Assembly (NCBI GenBank): GCA_021498125.1
Contig: JAIZWL010000009.1
Location: forward strand, 1 to 64,000
Length of the DNA: 64,000 nucleotides
Direction: 5' to 3'
Origin: Candidatus Thorarchaeota archaeon
Lineage (GTDB): Archaea; Asgardarchaeota; Thorarchaeia; Thorarchaeales; Thorarchaeaceae
This document shows positions 16,139-26,595 of the stretch, one piece after another. The translations under genes and the position numbers were made by a program. Each line of letters starts with the position of its first letter. Position 1 is the stretch's first letter. The notes beneath the pieces were generated by a model that was not told the origin of the DNA, searched no databases, and was given only the letters and a program-made list of their open reading frames with translations.

Positions 16139-18300
16139 CGCGAGAAGAACTTGCACATGTGAAGTCCGTCTTGGGGCGTGATCCCACTGAGACCGAGTTG
16201 GCCATGCTTGATGTTCTATGGTCTGAGCATTGCAGTTACAAGAGTTCCAAACGCTGGTTCCACCTGTTCAAGACGAAAGGGTCTCGTGTCTACTTAGGGA
16301 TCGGCGAGGGAGCAGGACTGGTGGATGTGGGCGATAATGTCCTAGTCGGTGTGGCGATGGAGAGTCATAATCACCCCAGTCAGATCGATCCGTATAATGG
16401 GGCTGCTACTGGTGTGGGTGGTATCATTCGTGATGTGATCTCTCAAGGGTGCAGGGCTGTAGGTCTCATGAACCAATTGCGGTTCGGTCCTCCGAGCAAG
16501 CCGCGGAATGCCTACCTTCTTGAGCGTGTTGTCCGTGGGATCTCGGATTATGGTAACAGTGTTGGTATCCCCATGGTGGGGGGCGAGATCGAGTTTGATG
16601 ATTCATACGACGATAACTGTCTGGTGAACGTGGTCTGTATTGGTGTAGTGCGTCCTGACAAAGTGATCAGAAGCATCGCAAAGACGCCGGGTCACTACCT
16701 TGTCCTGTTCGGTTCAACAACTGGCAGAGATGGCATAGCCGGTGTCAGTTTCGCCTCTGAGACCTTCTCGGATGAGGAAGAAGAGAATCGAGGGGCGGTT
16801 CAGATTGGTGATCCTCTTGCAAAGAAGGTGGTCATTGATACCCTCGAACAGCTTGTTGAAGAGAATCTCCTCGATGGTCTTCAGGACTTTGGTGGTGGAG
16901 GTCTCACATCATGTGCTGGAGAGATGGCCGCATCAGGAGGAACTGGTGTGACCATTGAAGTTGACAAGGTACCCCTACGAGAAGAGGGGATGACTGCCAC
17001 AGAAATAGTCATCTCCGAGTCGCAGGAGCGTATGCTTGCAGTAGTATCTCCGGAAAAGATCGAGCGTGTCCTTGAGGTCCTGACTCAGAACGATACGCCT
17101 CATGCCGTGATCGGAAAGGTCACTGATGATGGATATTACACGGTCCTTGAACGGGGTGAGGTGAAGGCTCAATTGCCCATCAATTTACTCGTTGGTGGAT
17201 TCCCCCTTCCCGAACGCAAAGAGGGATCACTTCCTTCACGTGGGCACTCCCTTGATTGGTATCAAGAACCTGATGATTATGTGTCGGAGATCATCAACCT
17301 CCTTGGGTCTGTGAATATTGCCTCTCGACGATGGGTCTACAGCCAGTATGACCAGCACGTTCAGGCAAACACGATCGTTGACATTGGTGAGAATGCTGGT
17401 GTCTTGGAATTCCCGTTCAACAAGCGTCTTGCATTTGCGAGTGATTGTAATTCGTTCTGGACCCTTCTTGACCCGCAGCAGGGAACATCGAACTCTGCGG
17501 CTGAGGCATTGAGAAATCTGGTCGCAATGGGTGCTCGGCCAATCCTGATCGCCGACTGCCTGAACTTTGGTAATCCGGAGAGACCGGACTCCTACGCTCA
17601 GTTTGTGGAGGCGATTCGCGGACTTGGAAGGTTCTCGAACGATTTCGACCTGCCAATAATCGGTGGGAATGTCTCCCTCTACAACGAGTCGGAGGTAGAT
17701 GGTGTTGTCCATAGGATCAATCCGACACCTGAGATCATGATTGCAGGCCTCTTTGACTTGGGATACACTCCTGTCCGAAGGAGCCTCTGTACTCCCTGGG
17801 CCAATCTCTTTCTCATCGGCGAGACGTTGCCAGAGCTCAACGGTTCTGAGTACCAGCGGCTCAAGCTCGGTGAGGTGCGAGGCTTTCCACCAGCATATCG
17901 ACCAGGCGCAGAGAAGAACGCAATGGAGGCCTTACTGGAGGCGCATCAGGCAGGTCTGATACGTTCCTGTAATAACATCGGCAGGGGCGGGCTTGCAGTG
18001 GCGCTCATGAAGATGGTCTTAGGATCGGAATACGGCTTCAAACTCGATCCTGATCTGATACCCGGTACGACACGAAGCCTTGGTCAGACTCTCTTCTCGG
18101 AGACCTCTGCCAGATATCTTGCTGAAGTGTCGGAGAGCAATCAGCCACAGTTCCTTAAGATCATGGCCAGTCATAATGTCCCGATATGTGAGTTGGGCCT
18201 GACGGTCACTGATCGAGTTGCAGATTTTGGAAAATTCAAGGTCCCTCTCGACAAGGCGAAGGAGGCCTTTGAGACCGGCCTGAGTAAATACTTGGAGTGA
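16132..18300 (+). CDS. purL: FGAM synthetase large subunit
   Basis: PurL uses ATP and ammonia delivered by PurQ to turn FGAR into FGAM. At 722 residues it is the small bacterial/archaeal type that needs separate PurQ and PurS. Motifs include [16 protein letters not shown] near residue 25, the [20 protein letters not shown] metal/ATP segment near residue 83, ISESQERML, and a second AIRS-like half with NFGNPE and VSLYNE. The last bases overlap the start region of the purE-purM gene. Confidence 0.96.
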   Translation: MLTREELAHVKSVLGRDPTETELAMLDVLWSEHCSYKSSKRWFHLFKTKGSRVYLGIGEGAGLVDVGDNVLVGVAMESHNHPSQIDPYNGAATGVGGIIRDVISQGCRAVGLMNQLRFGPPSKPRNAYLLERVVRGISDYGNSVGIPMVGGEIEFDDSYDDNCLVNVVCIGVVRPDKVIRSIAKTPGHYLVLFGSTTGRDGIAGVSFASETFSDEEEENRGAVQIGDPLAKKVVIDTLEQLVEENLLDGLQDFGGGGLTSCAGEMAASGGTGVTIEVDKVPLREEGMTATEIVISESQERMLAVVSPEKIERVLEVLTQNDTPHAVIGKVTDDGYYTVLERGEVKAQLPINLLVGGFPLPERKEGSLPSRGHSLDWYQEPDDYVSEIINLLGSVNIASRRWVYSQYDQHVQANTIVDIGENAGVLEFPFNKRLAFASDCNSFWTLLDPQQGTSNSAAEALRNLVAMGARPILIADCLNFGNPERPDSYAQFVEAIRGLGRFSNDFDLPIIGGNVSLYNESEVDGVVHRINPTPEIMIAGLFDLGYTPVRRSLCTPWANLFLIGETLPELNGSEYQRLKLGEVRGFPPAYRPGAEKNAMEALLEAHQAGLIRSCNNIGRGGLAVALMKMVLGSEYGFKLDPDLIPGTTRSLGQTLFSETSARYLAEVSESNQPQFLKIMASHNVPICELGLTVTDRVADFGKFKVPLDKAKEAFETGLSKYLE

Positions 18301-18305
18301 GTCAG

Positions 18306-19742
18306 ATGGCAGATGTCTTAATTATTGCGGGAAGCAAGAGCGATGAGAAGATCGTCAAGAAAGCGACCGGGGTCCTCGAGGAATTGAGGATCGCCTACAT
18401 GGTGGAATATGCGTCCGCGCATAGAGAGCCAGATCGTGTAAAGTCGATAGTGGAATCATCTGATGCCAAGGTCATCATCGCCGTTGCTGGACTCGCGGCT
18501 GCGCTCCCCGGTTTCGTTGCCTCTCTTACCGATCGACCCGTCATTGGAGTTCCTGTATCTGCAGCCCTTGGTGGACTTGACGCCCTTCTCTCGATTGCAC
18601 AGATGCCCAAGGGGGTACCAGTTGCAACCGTTGGTATTGATAATGGGCAGAACGCAGCCCACTTGGCAGCCCGTATCTTGGGCGTGCAGAAAGAGCCTGC
18701 TGGACAGCCACCGAAGACCTATGCAGAGGCCGGCGTTGATGAGTCGAAGGTCGCCGATGGTCTCAAAGTGATCGCAAAATACGTCCGCAAGTCCTTTGGC
18801 ACTCGTGAGGTCACTCAGGACTTTGGGCATTACGCTAATACTGTTCGTGTCAATGATGAGTTGGTCATTGCCCTCTCCACTGATGGTGTGGGCAGTAAAG
18901 TGATCATCGCCGAGATGGCAGGGATCTACGATACTATTGGTCAGGACTGCGTTGCTATGAATGTCAACGATCTGATCTGTATCGGTGCGATGCCTGTTGG
19001 TTTCGTAGACTATCTGGCCTGTGAGAGACCGCTTCCTGCTGAGGTCTTGGAACAGATCGGTCAGAGCCTTCTTGACGCCTGTCGTGCTTCTGACATCCCG
19101 ATTCTCGGAGGCGAGACCGCAATCTTGCCTGATATCATACGAGGTCATGGGACCACTGGCCTAGATTTGGCAGGGACTGCTGTTGGGATCGCTCATCCTG
19201 CTGAGCTCATTGACGGTTCCGCAATTCAGCCCGGAGACTCAATCATCGGCATTGCCTCGAACGGTCTTCACTCAAACGGCTTCACGCTTGCCCGGCGTGT
19301 TGTCTTGGCTAATCATTCACTTAATGATATCCTGCCATGGGGGATCAGCGTGGCGGAAGAATTGCTCAAGCCCACAAGGGTCTATGTTCCGCACTTTCGG
19401 GCCCTCTTAGAGAATGGAATCGATGTCCGTGGTATCGCTCACATTACAGGGTCCGGATTCAAGAAGATTCTGCGACTGCATTCTGCGAACTTTCGAATTC
19501 AAGACCTCCCAAACCTACCCCCGATCTTTCGGCTCATCCAAGAGGAGGGACAGATCGATTGGGCCGAGATGTTCTCGACCTTCAATATGGGTATAGGTCT
19601 CGTGGTCATTGTCCCTGAGGATCAAGCGCCCCAGGCTCTAGATGTGATCCGGGCTCTTGACGAGGCCTATCTGATTGGAGTGGTTGAAGAATCCGATAAA
19701 GGAGAGGTCACAATAGAACCGTACGGGGTTGTACTCACATGA
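18306..19742 (+). CDS. purE-purM: PurE-PurM fusion: N5-CAIR mutase and AIR synthetase
   Basis: Residues about 1-130 are PurE, with GSKSD at 9-13, the catalytic SAHREP (H39), [12 protein letters not shown], and [18 protein letters not shown] typical of archaeal PurE. Residues about 140-478 are PurM, AIR synthetase, with the AEAGVDESK start, [30 protein letters not shown] and a C-terminal domain. PurM makes AIR and PurE carboxylates it, so the fused partners catalyse neighbouring steps. Known fusions are PurE-PurK and PurC-PurE, and PurM in GART-type proteins; this combination is unusual to my knowledge. No purK is in the cluster. I start at ATG 18306, eight bases after GGAG; an in-frame GTG at 18297 overlaps the purL stop. 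Confidence 0.93.
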   Translation: MADVLIIAGSKSDEKIVKKATGVLEELRIAYMVEYASAHREPDRVKSIVESSDAKVIIAVAGLAAALPGFVASLTDRPVIGVPVSAALGGLDALLSIAQMPKGVPVATVGIDNGQNAAHLAARILGVQKEPAGQPPKTYAEAGVDESKVADGLKVIAKYVRKSFGTREVTQDFGHYANTVRVNDELVIALSTDGVGSKVIIAEMAGIYDTIGQDCVAMNVNDLICIGAMPVGFVDYLACERPLPAEVLEQIGQSLLDACRASDIPILGGETAILPDIIRGHGTTGLDLAGTAVGIAHPAELIDGSAIQPGDSIIGIASNGLHSNGFTLARRVVLANHSLNDILPWGISVAEELLKPTRVYVPHFRALLENGIDVRGIAHITGSGFKKILRLHSANFRIQDLPNLPPIFRLIQEEGQIDWAEMFSTFNMGIGLVVIVPEDQAPQALDVIRALDEAYLIGVVEESDKGEVTIEPYGVVLT

Positions 19743-20998
19743 CGAGAGTTCTACTTGTTGGTAACGGCGCCAGAGAGCATGCACTTGCTACGGCCCTGCA
19801 TCGGTCTGATGTCGAGATCGTATCACGAATGAGTAGAAATAATCCGGGGATCGCCCGATTATCTAAGGAGGTATTGATAGGTCCGCTCGAAGATTTTGGA
19901 TCCTATCTCGACCTAAGCGGAATCGATTATGCCGTTATTGGTCCGGAGGCCCCACTGGCCTTGGGCGTGGTAGATTATCTTGAGCAGCACGGGGTTCCAT
20001 GTGTTGGGCCATCTAAGGAGCCTGCGCAGATTGAGACCAGTAAAGTGTTTGCCCGGACATTGCTCGATGATGTTGCGCCTCATGCTAATCCCGAGTTTGG
20101 TATTGCGCGGAGTCCCAGTGAGATCGATGACATCATCACGCAGATCGGTCAGGCCAATATAGTCATCAAGCCTGACGGACTCACTGGTGGAAAGGGGGTC
20201 AAGATCTTTGGTGAGCATTTGCATTCGATAGACGATATCAAGAATTATGCGGAAGGTCTCATTGCCAAAGAGGGGGCGGTACTCCTCGAGGAACGATTGC
20301 AGGGAATAGAGTTCACCATGCAGACCTTTGTAGATGGCGAGCGGTTGGAGCTGATGCCCTTGGTCCGTGATTACAAGAGGGCGTTTGATGGAGATCAGGG
20401 TCCAAACACTGGTTCCATGGGGTCGTACTCACAGGCGGACCATAGGCTCGCATATCTTGAGGAGTCCGATATTGACGCTGCACTTGGTATCATGAGAACA
20501 ACCGTTCGGGGTCTCAAGGAGAGGACGGGCGCTCGATACAAGGGCATTCTCTATGGTCAGTTTATGAAGACCAAGTCTGGCGTCAAGGTCATAGAATTCA
20601 ATGCACGATTTGGTGACCCCGAGGCGATGAATGTACTGACTCTTCTCTCATCCTCCATGGACGATGTCTGTCAGAGTATCGTTGATGGTCATGTAGTTCG
20701 TCCAACGTTTGAGCATCTCTCTACAGTCTGTGTCTACGTTGTCCCTGAGGGCTACCCCGGTCCAGATGTTGTCAAGGATGCAGAGATCACCATCGGTCAA
20801 GGTCTAAGTTCACACATTTACTATGCATCTGTCTATGAAAAAGACAGCCAAGTCTATACGACGGGAAGTCGTGCACTGGGTGTTCTTGCAACTGCCCCGA
20901 CGGTGGCGGAGGCCCGAGCGCAGGCCTATGCTGATGTCCAGAAGATCGCTGGGCGTGTGAGGTTTCGAAGCGATATTGCTGACGGCATTGATGTTTAG
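19739..20998 (+). CDS. purD: Phosphoribosylamine-glycine ligase
   Basis: PurD is the ATP-grasp ligase that joins phosphoribosylamine and glycine to GAR. The 419-residue protein shows the N-terminal [14 protein letters not shown] loop, [16 protein letters not shown], the nucleotide-binding [16 protein letters not shown] stretch and the metal-binding [16 protein letters not shown] segment. It overlaps the purE-purM gene by four bases and its stop directly abuts the guaA start region. Confidence 0.96.
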   Translation: MTRVLLVGNGAREHALATALHRSDVEIVSRMSRNNPGIARLSKEVLIGPLEDFGSYLDLSGIDYAVIGPEAPLALGVVDYLEQHGVPCVGPSKEPAQIETSKVFARTLLDDVAPHANPEFGIARSPSEIDDIITQIGQANIVIKPDGLTGGKGVKIFGEHLHSIDDIKNYAEGLIAKEGAVLLEERLQGIEFTMQTFVDGERLELMPLVRDYKRAFDGDQGPNTGSMGSYSQADHRLAYLEESDIDAALGIMRTTVRGLKERTGARYKGILYGQFMKTKSGVKVIEFNARFGDPEAMNVLTLLSSSMDDVCQSIVDGHVVRPTFEHLSTVCVYVVPEGYPGPDVVKDAEITIGQGLSSHIYYASVYEKDSQVYTTGSRALGVLATAPTVAEARAQAYADVQKIAGRVRFRSDIADGIDV

Positions 20999-21007
20999 GT
21001 GAGAGAT

Positions 21008-22570
21008 ATGGGATCCCATGAGCGAGTTATTGTTCTGGATTTTGGTGGACAGTACACACATCTGATCGCGCGCAGATGTCGAGACCTTGGTGTCTATGCT
21101 GAGATACTGCCACAGGACACACGGTTGGACGAGCAGATTCTGACCGGCGTAAAAGGTGTGATTCTCTCAGGAGGCCCCCGCACAGTCGGCGAGGATGATG
21201 TCAAAGGGATCTTTGCCGAGAACCTCTCTACGTTGAGAGGGCTTCATATCCCTGTTCTTGGAATCTGTTTTGGTCATCAGCTTCTGGCAGTCGCTCATGG
21301 TGGAGAACTGGCACCGGGTGGCAATCCCGAATATGGTAGCACAAAGATTCGTGTGATCGACCGCTCTTCGATCCTTCGTGGGCTGGAGCCGGAGCAGATG
21401 GTCTGGATGAGCCATAGCGACGAGGTCCGAACGCTTCCCGATTCAATGCGTGCCTTGGCGCTGAGCCGGGACGATCGAATTGCGGCATATGAGAGCAAGG
21501 ATCATCTGGTCTTCGGAACCCAGTTCCATCCTGAGGTGACTCATACCCCAAATGGGATGTCCATTCTCAAAGCATTTCTTCGTGACATATGCAAGTACCA
21601 AGAGCGATGGTCCCCAGAAGACCAGGTGAAGAGCATCATCAATGGCATTCGTGAAGAGGTCGGAGACGCTCTTGTGTTGATGGGCACTAGTGGGGGTGTG
21701 GACTCCACCGTTGCAGCCTTTCTGATTAAGCAAGCCATTGGTGATCGATTACATTGCGTCTTCGTTGATAATGGTCTGCTCCGTGAGGGTGAGAGTGAAG
21801 AGGTGGTCAAAGCCTTCAAGGAGATGGGGTTCGAGCAGTTCCATCTTGTTGATGCCTCTGACGAATTTCTTGATGGCCTCAAGGGCGTGAGCGATCCCGA
21901 GGAGAAACGAAAGATCATTGCTGAGACCTTCATCAAGGTCTTTGAACGGAAGGCACGGGAGCTGGAGGCTACTTATGGTCACTTCGAATTTCTTGGGCAG
22001 GGTACCATCTACCCGGATCGAGTAGAGAGTGCTGCGACCGGGAAGGCGACTTCTGTTATTAAGAGCCATCATAACGTTCGATTACCTGACTGGATGAAGT
22101 TGAGACTTGTAGAGCCGCTCAAGGATCTGTATAAGGATGAGGTCCGCAAGGTCGGGCTGAGTATCGGGGTTCCCAAACGGATGGTGACAAGGCAACCGTT
22201 CCCCGGGCCTTCTCTTGCGATCAGGATCGGCGGACCTGTCACTCGTGAGCAGCTGAGAATACTTCGTCATGCAGATACGATCCTCCAAGAAGAGTTACGT
22301 CAGGATGCTATCTATGAGCGAGTCTGGCAGTCTTTCTGTGTGCTTCTTCCTGTTCGTTCGGTTGGTGTGATGGGCGATGAGCGGACCTACGACCAAGCCT
22401 GTGTGATCCGAATTGTTGAGAGTACTGATGCCATGACGGCTTCGGTGAGTACGCCCTCATGGGAAGTGCTTCTGGGTGCTGCAAACCGGATTGCTAATGA
22501 GGTTCGTGGGATCAATCGGGTCGTCTATGATCTGACCTCTAAGCCTCCCGGCACGATCGAGTGGTATTGA
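21008..22570 (+). CDS. guaA: GMP synthase, glutamine-hydrolysing, single chain
   Basis: GuaA aminates XMP to GMP. An N-terminal class I glutaminase domain has C87 in LGICFGHQ and the FHPEV histidine/glutamate pair. The ATP pyrophosphatase domain has the P-loop SGGVDST at 228-234, and the C-terminal dimerisation domain has RQPFPGPSLAIRI and the terminal KPPGTIEWY. Many archaea split the glutaminase and synthetase into two genes, so this one-chain form resembles the bacterial and eukaryotic type. The ATG at 21008 follows AGGTGAG; an in-frame GTG at 20999 is an alternative. It closes the purine operon. Confidence 0.96.
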   Translation: MGSHERVIVLDFGGQYTHLIARRCRDLGVYAEILPQDTRLDEQILTGVKGVILSGGPRTVGEDDVKGIFAENLSTLRGLHIPVLGICFGHQLLAVAHGGELAPGGNPEYGSTKIRVIDRSSILRGLEPEQMVWMSHSDEVRTLPDSMRALALSRDDRIAAYESKDHLVFGTQFHPEVTHTPNGMSILKAFLRDICKYQERWSPEDQVKSIINGIREEVGDALVLMGTSGGVDSTVAAFLIKQAIGDRLHCVFVDNGLLREGESEEVVKAFKEMGFEQFHLVDASDEFLDGLKGVSDPEEKRKIIAETFIKVFERKARELEATYGHFEFLGQGTIYPDRVESAATGKATSVIKSHHNVRLPDWMKLRLVEPLKDLYKDEVRKVGLSIGVPKRMVTRQPFPGPSLAIRIGGPVTREQLRILRHADTILQEELRQDAIYERVWQSFCVLLPVRSVGVMGDERTYDQACVIRIVESTDAMTASVSTPSWEVLLGAANRIANEVRGINRVVYDLTSKPPGTIEWY

Positions 22571-22592
22571 GTTTCAAGACTGGTCACTCAAT

Positions 22593-22601
22593 GCTAATAA
22601 G
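22593..22601 (+). promoter_or_regulatory. TATA-like box before the deacetylase gene
   Basis: GCTAATAAG lies about 29 bases before the GTG at 22626, in the 55-base gap after guaA. It suggests a leaderless transcript separate from the purine operon. Confidence 0.4.
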
Positions 22602-22625
22602 GGAGAAGCGTGTTTCACTAGTCCG

Positions 22626-23783
22626 GTGTCATCTTTGGATGCGCGATTTGCCTATCCCTATACTGAGGACCTGCTTCAATACGAGTTCCGTAAGTCTCAC
22701 CCCTTGAAGCCACGTCGTCTAAAACTCACCTATCTGCTCTCAAAGGAGTTTGGGCTTCTTGATGGGGTCAACGTCTTTACGCCAAGGTTGGCTACACGTC
22801 ACGAGCTGGAACTGTTCCATGCCCCGGATTTTGTGCAGGCTGTCAAGTCGTGTGAGACGGGCGACTGCACCAATTGGAAGTATGGTCTTGGGACTTCTGA
22901 CAACCCCGTCTTTCCGAAGATCTACGAGGCAGCCTGTAGGTATGTCGGCGCAACATTAGATGCAATGCGTGAGGTGATGAACGGAGCGCCCGGAGGGTTT
23001 GCGATCTCTGGCGGTCTTCATCATGCTCAACGTAGTGAGGCTTCGGGCTTTTGTATCTTCAATGATATTGCGATCGCAATCAATCTGTTCCAGAAAAAAT
23101 TTCCCGGGCGGAAAGTTCTGTATTATGATTTTGATGCGCATCATGCGGATGGAGTTCAAAATGCGTTCTATCGGTCCAAGGATGTATTGACCATCTCCAT
23201 TCACGAGACCGGTCGAACGCTCTTTCCCGGTACTGGCCGCGTCTATGAGAGCGGAGCAGGTGAGGCCGTGGGATATGCGGTGAACATACCTTTACTTGCA
23301 GGCTCAGGCGATCGTGAGCTTATCACGTCCTTTGAAGAAATCGTGGTTCCTCTCTTCGATTCGTTCGAGCCCGACTTGCTTGTGACTCAGCTTGGTGTAG
23401 ATGGTCATTATCTTGATCCTCTAGCCCATCTTGCGTATACGAGCCGCGGCTACGAGACCGTCCTGACACGACTTCATGAGCTGGCGTCGGAACACTGCGA
23501 AAACGGCTGGTTGGCGGTCGGCGGTGGTGGGTATCATCTTATGAATGTTGCAAGGCTCTGGACCCTCTTCCTTGCAATAATGCTCGATGAAGACATACCT
23601 CGGTGGATTCCCGAAGATCTATTGGAGTCGACTGACGAAGACGATCTGCGTCAATGCCCTCTGACCGTCCGTGATGAAGAAGATGTTACCCAGATCTATC
23701 GCCCTGCATCTGAAGTACAAGAGCATCTCAACAAGATCATCACCCGCATCAAAGAGGAAGTGTTTCCCAAGCACGGTCTATGA
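22626..23783 (+). CDS. Histone deacetylase / AcuC family hydrolase
   Basis: This 385-residue protein belongs to the arginase/deacetylase superfamily that removes acetyl groups from lysines or polyamines with one zinc ion. Conserved parts are GGLHHAQ with the catalytic His pair (132-133), GFCIFNDIAIA, the zinc ligands D170 and H172 in DFDAHHADGV, the third ligand in GVDGHYLDPL, and the GGGGYH loop near residue 298. AcuC-like members act on acetyl-CoA synthetase or chromatin proteins; the substrate here is unknown. The start is GTG, with a TATA-like box upstream. Its end overlaps the opposing gene by six bases. Confidence 0.92.
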   Translation: MSSLDARFAYPYTEDLLQYEFRKSHPLKPRRLKLTYLLSKEFGLLDGVNVFTPRLATRHELELFHAPDFVQAVKSCETGDCTNWKYGLGTSDNPVFPKIYEAACRYVGATLDAMREVMNGAPGGFAISGGLHHAQRSEASGFCIFNDIAIAINLFQKKFPGRKVLYYDFDAHHADGVQNAFYRSKDVLTISIHETGRTLFPGTGRVYESGAGEAVGYAVNIPLLAGSGDRELITSFEEIVVPLFDSFEPDLLVTQLGVDGHYLDPLAHLAYTSRGYETVLTRLHELASEHCENGWLAVGGGGYHLMNVARLWTLFLAIMLDEDIPRWIPEDLLESTDEDDLRQCPLTVRDEEDVTQIYRPASEVQEHLNKIITRIKEEVFPKHGL

Positions 23784-24422
23784 TCTCTTTTGTTGATGAC
23801 TTCCAATCTGTATATCGATCCACTTTTGTACCATCTTTGTGACCATGTCACTGGCCGCAGCCATAATGACACTGTCTGCGTCATCTGCTAGGAGTGATGA
23901 TGGGTCAATACCTGAACGTGCCATTCTGAGCAATGCAGGATAGCAGAGCAGTCCCAGAGCAATGACTGCGTTCTGTGGATCGGTTGCATGAACACTTACC
24001 TCGTCCCCCAATACTTCAGCTGGCGAGATTCGAGAATCGGGGCTCAACAACTCTTTCAGAACTTCTAATTTTCCCTGTATCACAACATCCGGATCAACAC
24101 ACTCGTCACCCATTTTCAGGCCCGTCTCATCAAAGACAAAAGAGAGAGCATCTCTTGTTTCCGTTACAAGAAAGCAGATCGTGATGTTCTTGAAGGAATC
24201 GCCGACCATGTCAATGTACTCATGAAAGTCATCCTCTGTTAATTTAGTGATCTCGCGAGCGCGTTGTACGTCTACCTTGAAAGCTGCACGACACCCATCC
24301 ACCACAGGTCCGAGATACTCCATGAGCATATACTTATCCTCTTCTATCTCATGTGCTATCTCTCTGAGATATGATTCCAGTGTCTTATTGTTCTCTGTGT
24401 CGGTCACTGTCCTCGAATTCAT
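23778..24422 (-). CDS. Conserved-looking hypothetical protein
   Basis: I do not recognise this 214-residue soluble, acidic protein. The first 100 residues are mostly helical and charged. Residues about 105-175 (DPDVVIQGKLEVLKELL, then SVHATDPQNAVIALGLL) faintly recall the SCP2 sterol-transfer fold, in which a strand, a helix and a beta hairpin follow in this order. That resemblance is weak. The gene converges on the deacetylase gene and overlaps its last six bases. Confidence 0.65.
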   Translation of the reverse strand: MNSRTVTDTENNKTLESYLREIAHEIEEDKYMLMEYLGPVVDGCRAAFKVDVQRAREITKLTEDDFHEYIDMVGDSFKNITICFLVTETRDALSFVFDETGLKMGDECVDPDVVIQGKLEVLKELLSPDSRISPAEVLGDEVSVHATDPQNAVIALGLLCYPALLRMARSGIDPSSLLADDADSVIMAAASDMVTKMVQKWIDIQIGSHQQKRS

Positions 24423-24544
24423 CTATCGCCTATGCCTTTTAGACATGGCGTTGTATCAATAGTTCAGAGATCATTGACGCTTCACGGCTAAACCGGTCGT
24501 TCATATAATACAACCATACAAAAGACAGCAGGTATATTGTGTAT

Positions 24545-25300
24545 ATGGTCGAAATGACAATAGATATTCATACCCATCTGGGTGCCGATAGGACTCGGAT
24601 TGGCGAAGTCACTCGTTCCAACCTCTCTGATTATGTAGACACACTGCTCACCGAGATGGACAAGTTCGGGATTCTCAAGGCTGTGCTCGTACCAATCCCA
24701 CACCTTGTCCCTACCGACCTTTATCTCGAGGCCACGAACTTGAACCCTGAGCGGTTATACACTGCATGCTCAATAATTCCCCGCCCCATCGACCGTGCGC
24801 GCGATCTTCTTAAGACCTACGTTGACCAAGGTGCGGTAGCACTGGTTCTTGACGAGAATATGTTCTATCCCGAAGACCCCGCTGTCATGGCATTGATCAA
24901 TGAGTCGGTCAACTCGGATATTCCTGTGTTCTTTCACGTGTCTAATGTGGACAATGGCATGTTCGCGCTCATAAATCGGGTCACTGTGACTTATCCGGAG
25001 AGTCATTTCGTTATCCTACATATGGGAGGACTCTTTGGATTTTCCCGTGTCACTGCTCTGATCTCGCGTAAGAATCTCTGGTTAGAGATCTCATCGACTA
25101 TCATCAAACTGGTGGAGAGCCCCCTTCGTGTCTTTCTTGATGCTGTGGCACAGGATCGGGGAGTCGAACAGTTGGTGTTTGGTTCCGACCACTACGCAGA
25201 GTACGGCCATCTATTAGCTGCACTCAATATGATCGACATCGATTATGACACATCAAAAGCGATTCGCGAAACCAATGCGGAAAAGATTCTCCGGCTCTGA
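24545..25300 (+). CDS. Amidohydrolase-family metal-dependent hydrolase
   Basis: The protein of about 250 residues has the amidohydrolase-2 barrel pattern: the metal-binding HTH (HxH) triad at the end of the first strand (IDIHTHLG), FHVSN in mid-protein, LHMGG, and the late GSDHYAEYGH aspartate motif. It resembles aminocarboxymuconate-semialdehyde decarboxylase-like hydrolases; the substrate is unknown. A TATA-like TCATATAATA at 24501-24510 precedes it. In-frame starts at 24539 (GTG), 24545 (ATG) and 24554 (ATG) are all possible, and none has a strong ribosome site. Confidence 0.85.
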   Translation: MVEMTIDIHTHLGADRTRIGEVTRSNLSDYVDTLLTEMDKFGILKAVLVPIPHLVPTDLYLEATNLNPERLYTACSIIPRPIDRARDLLKTYVDQGAVALVLDENMFYPEDPAVMALINESVNSDIPVFFHVSNVDNGMFALINRVTVTYPESHFVILHMGGLFGFSRVTALISRKNLWLEISSTIIKLVESPLRVFLDAVAQDRGVEQLVFGSDHYAEYGHLLAALNMIDIDYDTSKAIRETNAEKILRL

Positions 25301-25349
25301 TCATGCCCGGTCCCAATGGGCTATCAACATTCTCGGTTCATTAATTCGT

Positions 25350-25667
25350 TCATGGTGTCAAGGCTGTGAGCAGTGCCTGATTGATGAGATACTCCATATC
25401 TTCTACGCTTGGTAGACCTACAAATGTCATTTCACCGACCTCGATGGTTGGGACCGCATTGATATGTTCTTTCTTTTCTTGTTCTATGGAATTCACGTCT
25501 TGTTCTATGACATTTAGAAATCCTGCCAATGGGATACATCTATTGGCTGTTTCTTTTACTATTTTTATTGCCTGTTTGCAGAAGACGCAGTGGTCGTTAG
25601 TATAGACGGTGATCGTTAGTTTGGGATACTTGGAACCGATATTGTCTACAGGTCTTTCCTCGAACAT
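25350..25667 (-). CDS. Thioredoxin/glutaredoxin-like protein
   Basis: The 105-residue protein has the redox motif CVFC (C27, C30) after a first beta-strand (LTITVYTND), and the cis-proline loop VPT near residue 73, as in glutaredoxin-like thioredoxins. It probably acts as a cytoplasmic thiol-disulfide exchanger. The N-terminal 15 residues extend beyond the fold. It is transcribed alone or with the small PRC-barrel gene upstream, 97 bases away. Confidence 0.85.
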   Translation of the reverse strand: MFEERPVDNIGSKYPKLTITVYTNDHCVFCKQAIKIVKETANRCIPLAGFLNVIEQDVNSIEQEKKEHINAVPTIEVGEMTFVGLPSVEDMEYLINQALLTALTP

Positions 25668-25764
25668 CTTTCTCTTCTCAATCTATATTATAGATGAGAT
25701 GGCCACCGGTATCGATTCGGAGCAGGTGGTGATCAGTCAGTGCTGCATCACTGTTGGCGGCAGA

Positions 25765-25998
25765 TTATTCGGCATATGTGGGGGGTTTGAGCTTGATTTG
25801 TTCACGGATTGTATCGATGGCTCGAAGAGGTATTGTTTCCCAGCTTGTTCCCCAGTCCTGAGGGCTGTGTCTTTCGACTACAACAAACGGGCCTTGTGCA
25901 TCATCGATCCACAATTTTTTGACCCGCCCAATTGGGTAACCTCTAAAGTCGCAAACGATCTTGTCCTTAAGCAGAGCATCAAATTTGTCAGCGTCCAT
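25765..25998 (-). CDS. PRC-barrel domain protein
   Basis: This small protein of 77 residues shows a PRC-barrel pattern: a lead strand, the turn in YPIGRVKKLWIDD, then GPFVVVE and a strand ending in IPLRAID. PRC barrels occur in RNA-processing (RimM-type) and photosynthetic proteins and as stand-alone archaeal proteins of unknown role. Length and composition fit a stand-alone domain. Confidence 0.7.
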   Translation of the reverse strand: MDADKFDALLKDKIVCDFRGYPIGRVKKLWIDDAQGPFVVVERHSPQDWGTSWETIPLRAIDTIREQIKLKPPTYAE

Positions 25999-26074
25999 TT
26001 CTCATCGATTCTAAGTGCGCATGAATTGTTCTTGAGCCTGTGTACAACTGGCGCATATCCCCCGTAACACTCGC

Positions 26075-26593
26075 TTATAACGTGCTGAGTAAGACTAGGA
26101 ACACGTTCATGATGGTGGGGAACAGAAACCAAGTGATGTAGTTTCCTGGGGGTGCGGTAAATCGGTGCAGTTCTTTAGGTACAAATCTGAAATAGCCGCG
26201 TTCGACCGACTGCCAGATCCAATAGCCTTGCTGTCGGGAGAAGTATGGTTCCAAGAACGCAAAGTCCACAAGTGAGGCTATGAGACCGGAACCTACCGCA
26301 GCAGCAAGACCCGGGAGCCCCCATGTGAGCGCGCTGATCATAGAGACTTGTACCGTGAACACCCACATGAACGGTATCCAGAGAGGCACGTTTCCAATGA
26401 AGAGACCATTGTGTTTAGTATAATAATAATATCCTTGTCCTGAAACAAGATGCTCACCAAGTGTCGCTATGAGAAGTGTGACTATCACTTGGTATGCCAC
26501 GTTCAAACCATAGATCCACCAGAGATGGAAACTTGTCAGTGTACTTAGTCCCATCATCAATATTGTGAGACCTATTCCTCTGAAACGATTCAT
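26075..26593 (-). CDS. CruF/DUF422-like polytopic membrane protein
   Basis: This 172-residue protein has about five hydrophobic segments. The order GEHLVSGQGYYYYTKHNGLF, GNVPLWIPFMWVF, a mid-helix FAFLEPYF, then QGYWIWQS and the late PPGNYITWFLF resembles the carotenoid-hydratase (CruF/DUF422) family, which has G-x-YxY, WIPLxW and W-x-W motifs. If right it would modify C40/C50 isoprenoids in the membrane. The protein is shorter than typical members, so this is a tentative family call. It follows the winged-helix gene by two bases and is surely in its operon. Confidence 0.6.
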   Translation of the reverse strand: MNRFRGIGLTILMMGLSTLTSFHLWWIYGLNVAYQVIVTLLIATLGEHLVSGQGYYYYTKHNGLFIGNVPLWIPFMWVFTVQVSMISALTWGLPGLAAAVGSGLIASLVDFAFLEPYFSRQQGYWIWQSVERGYFRFVPKELHRFTAPPGNYITWFLFPTIMNVFLVLLSTL

Positions 26594-26595
26594 GT

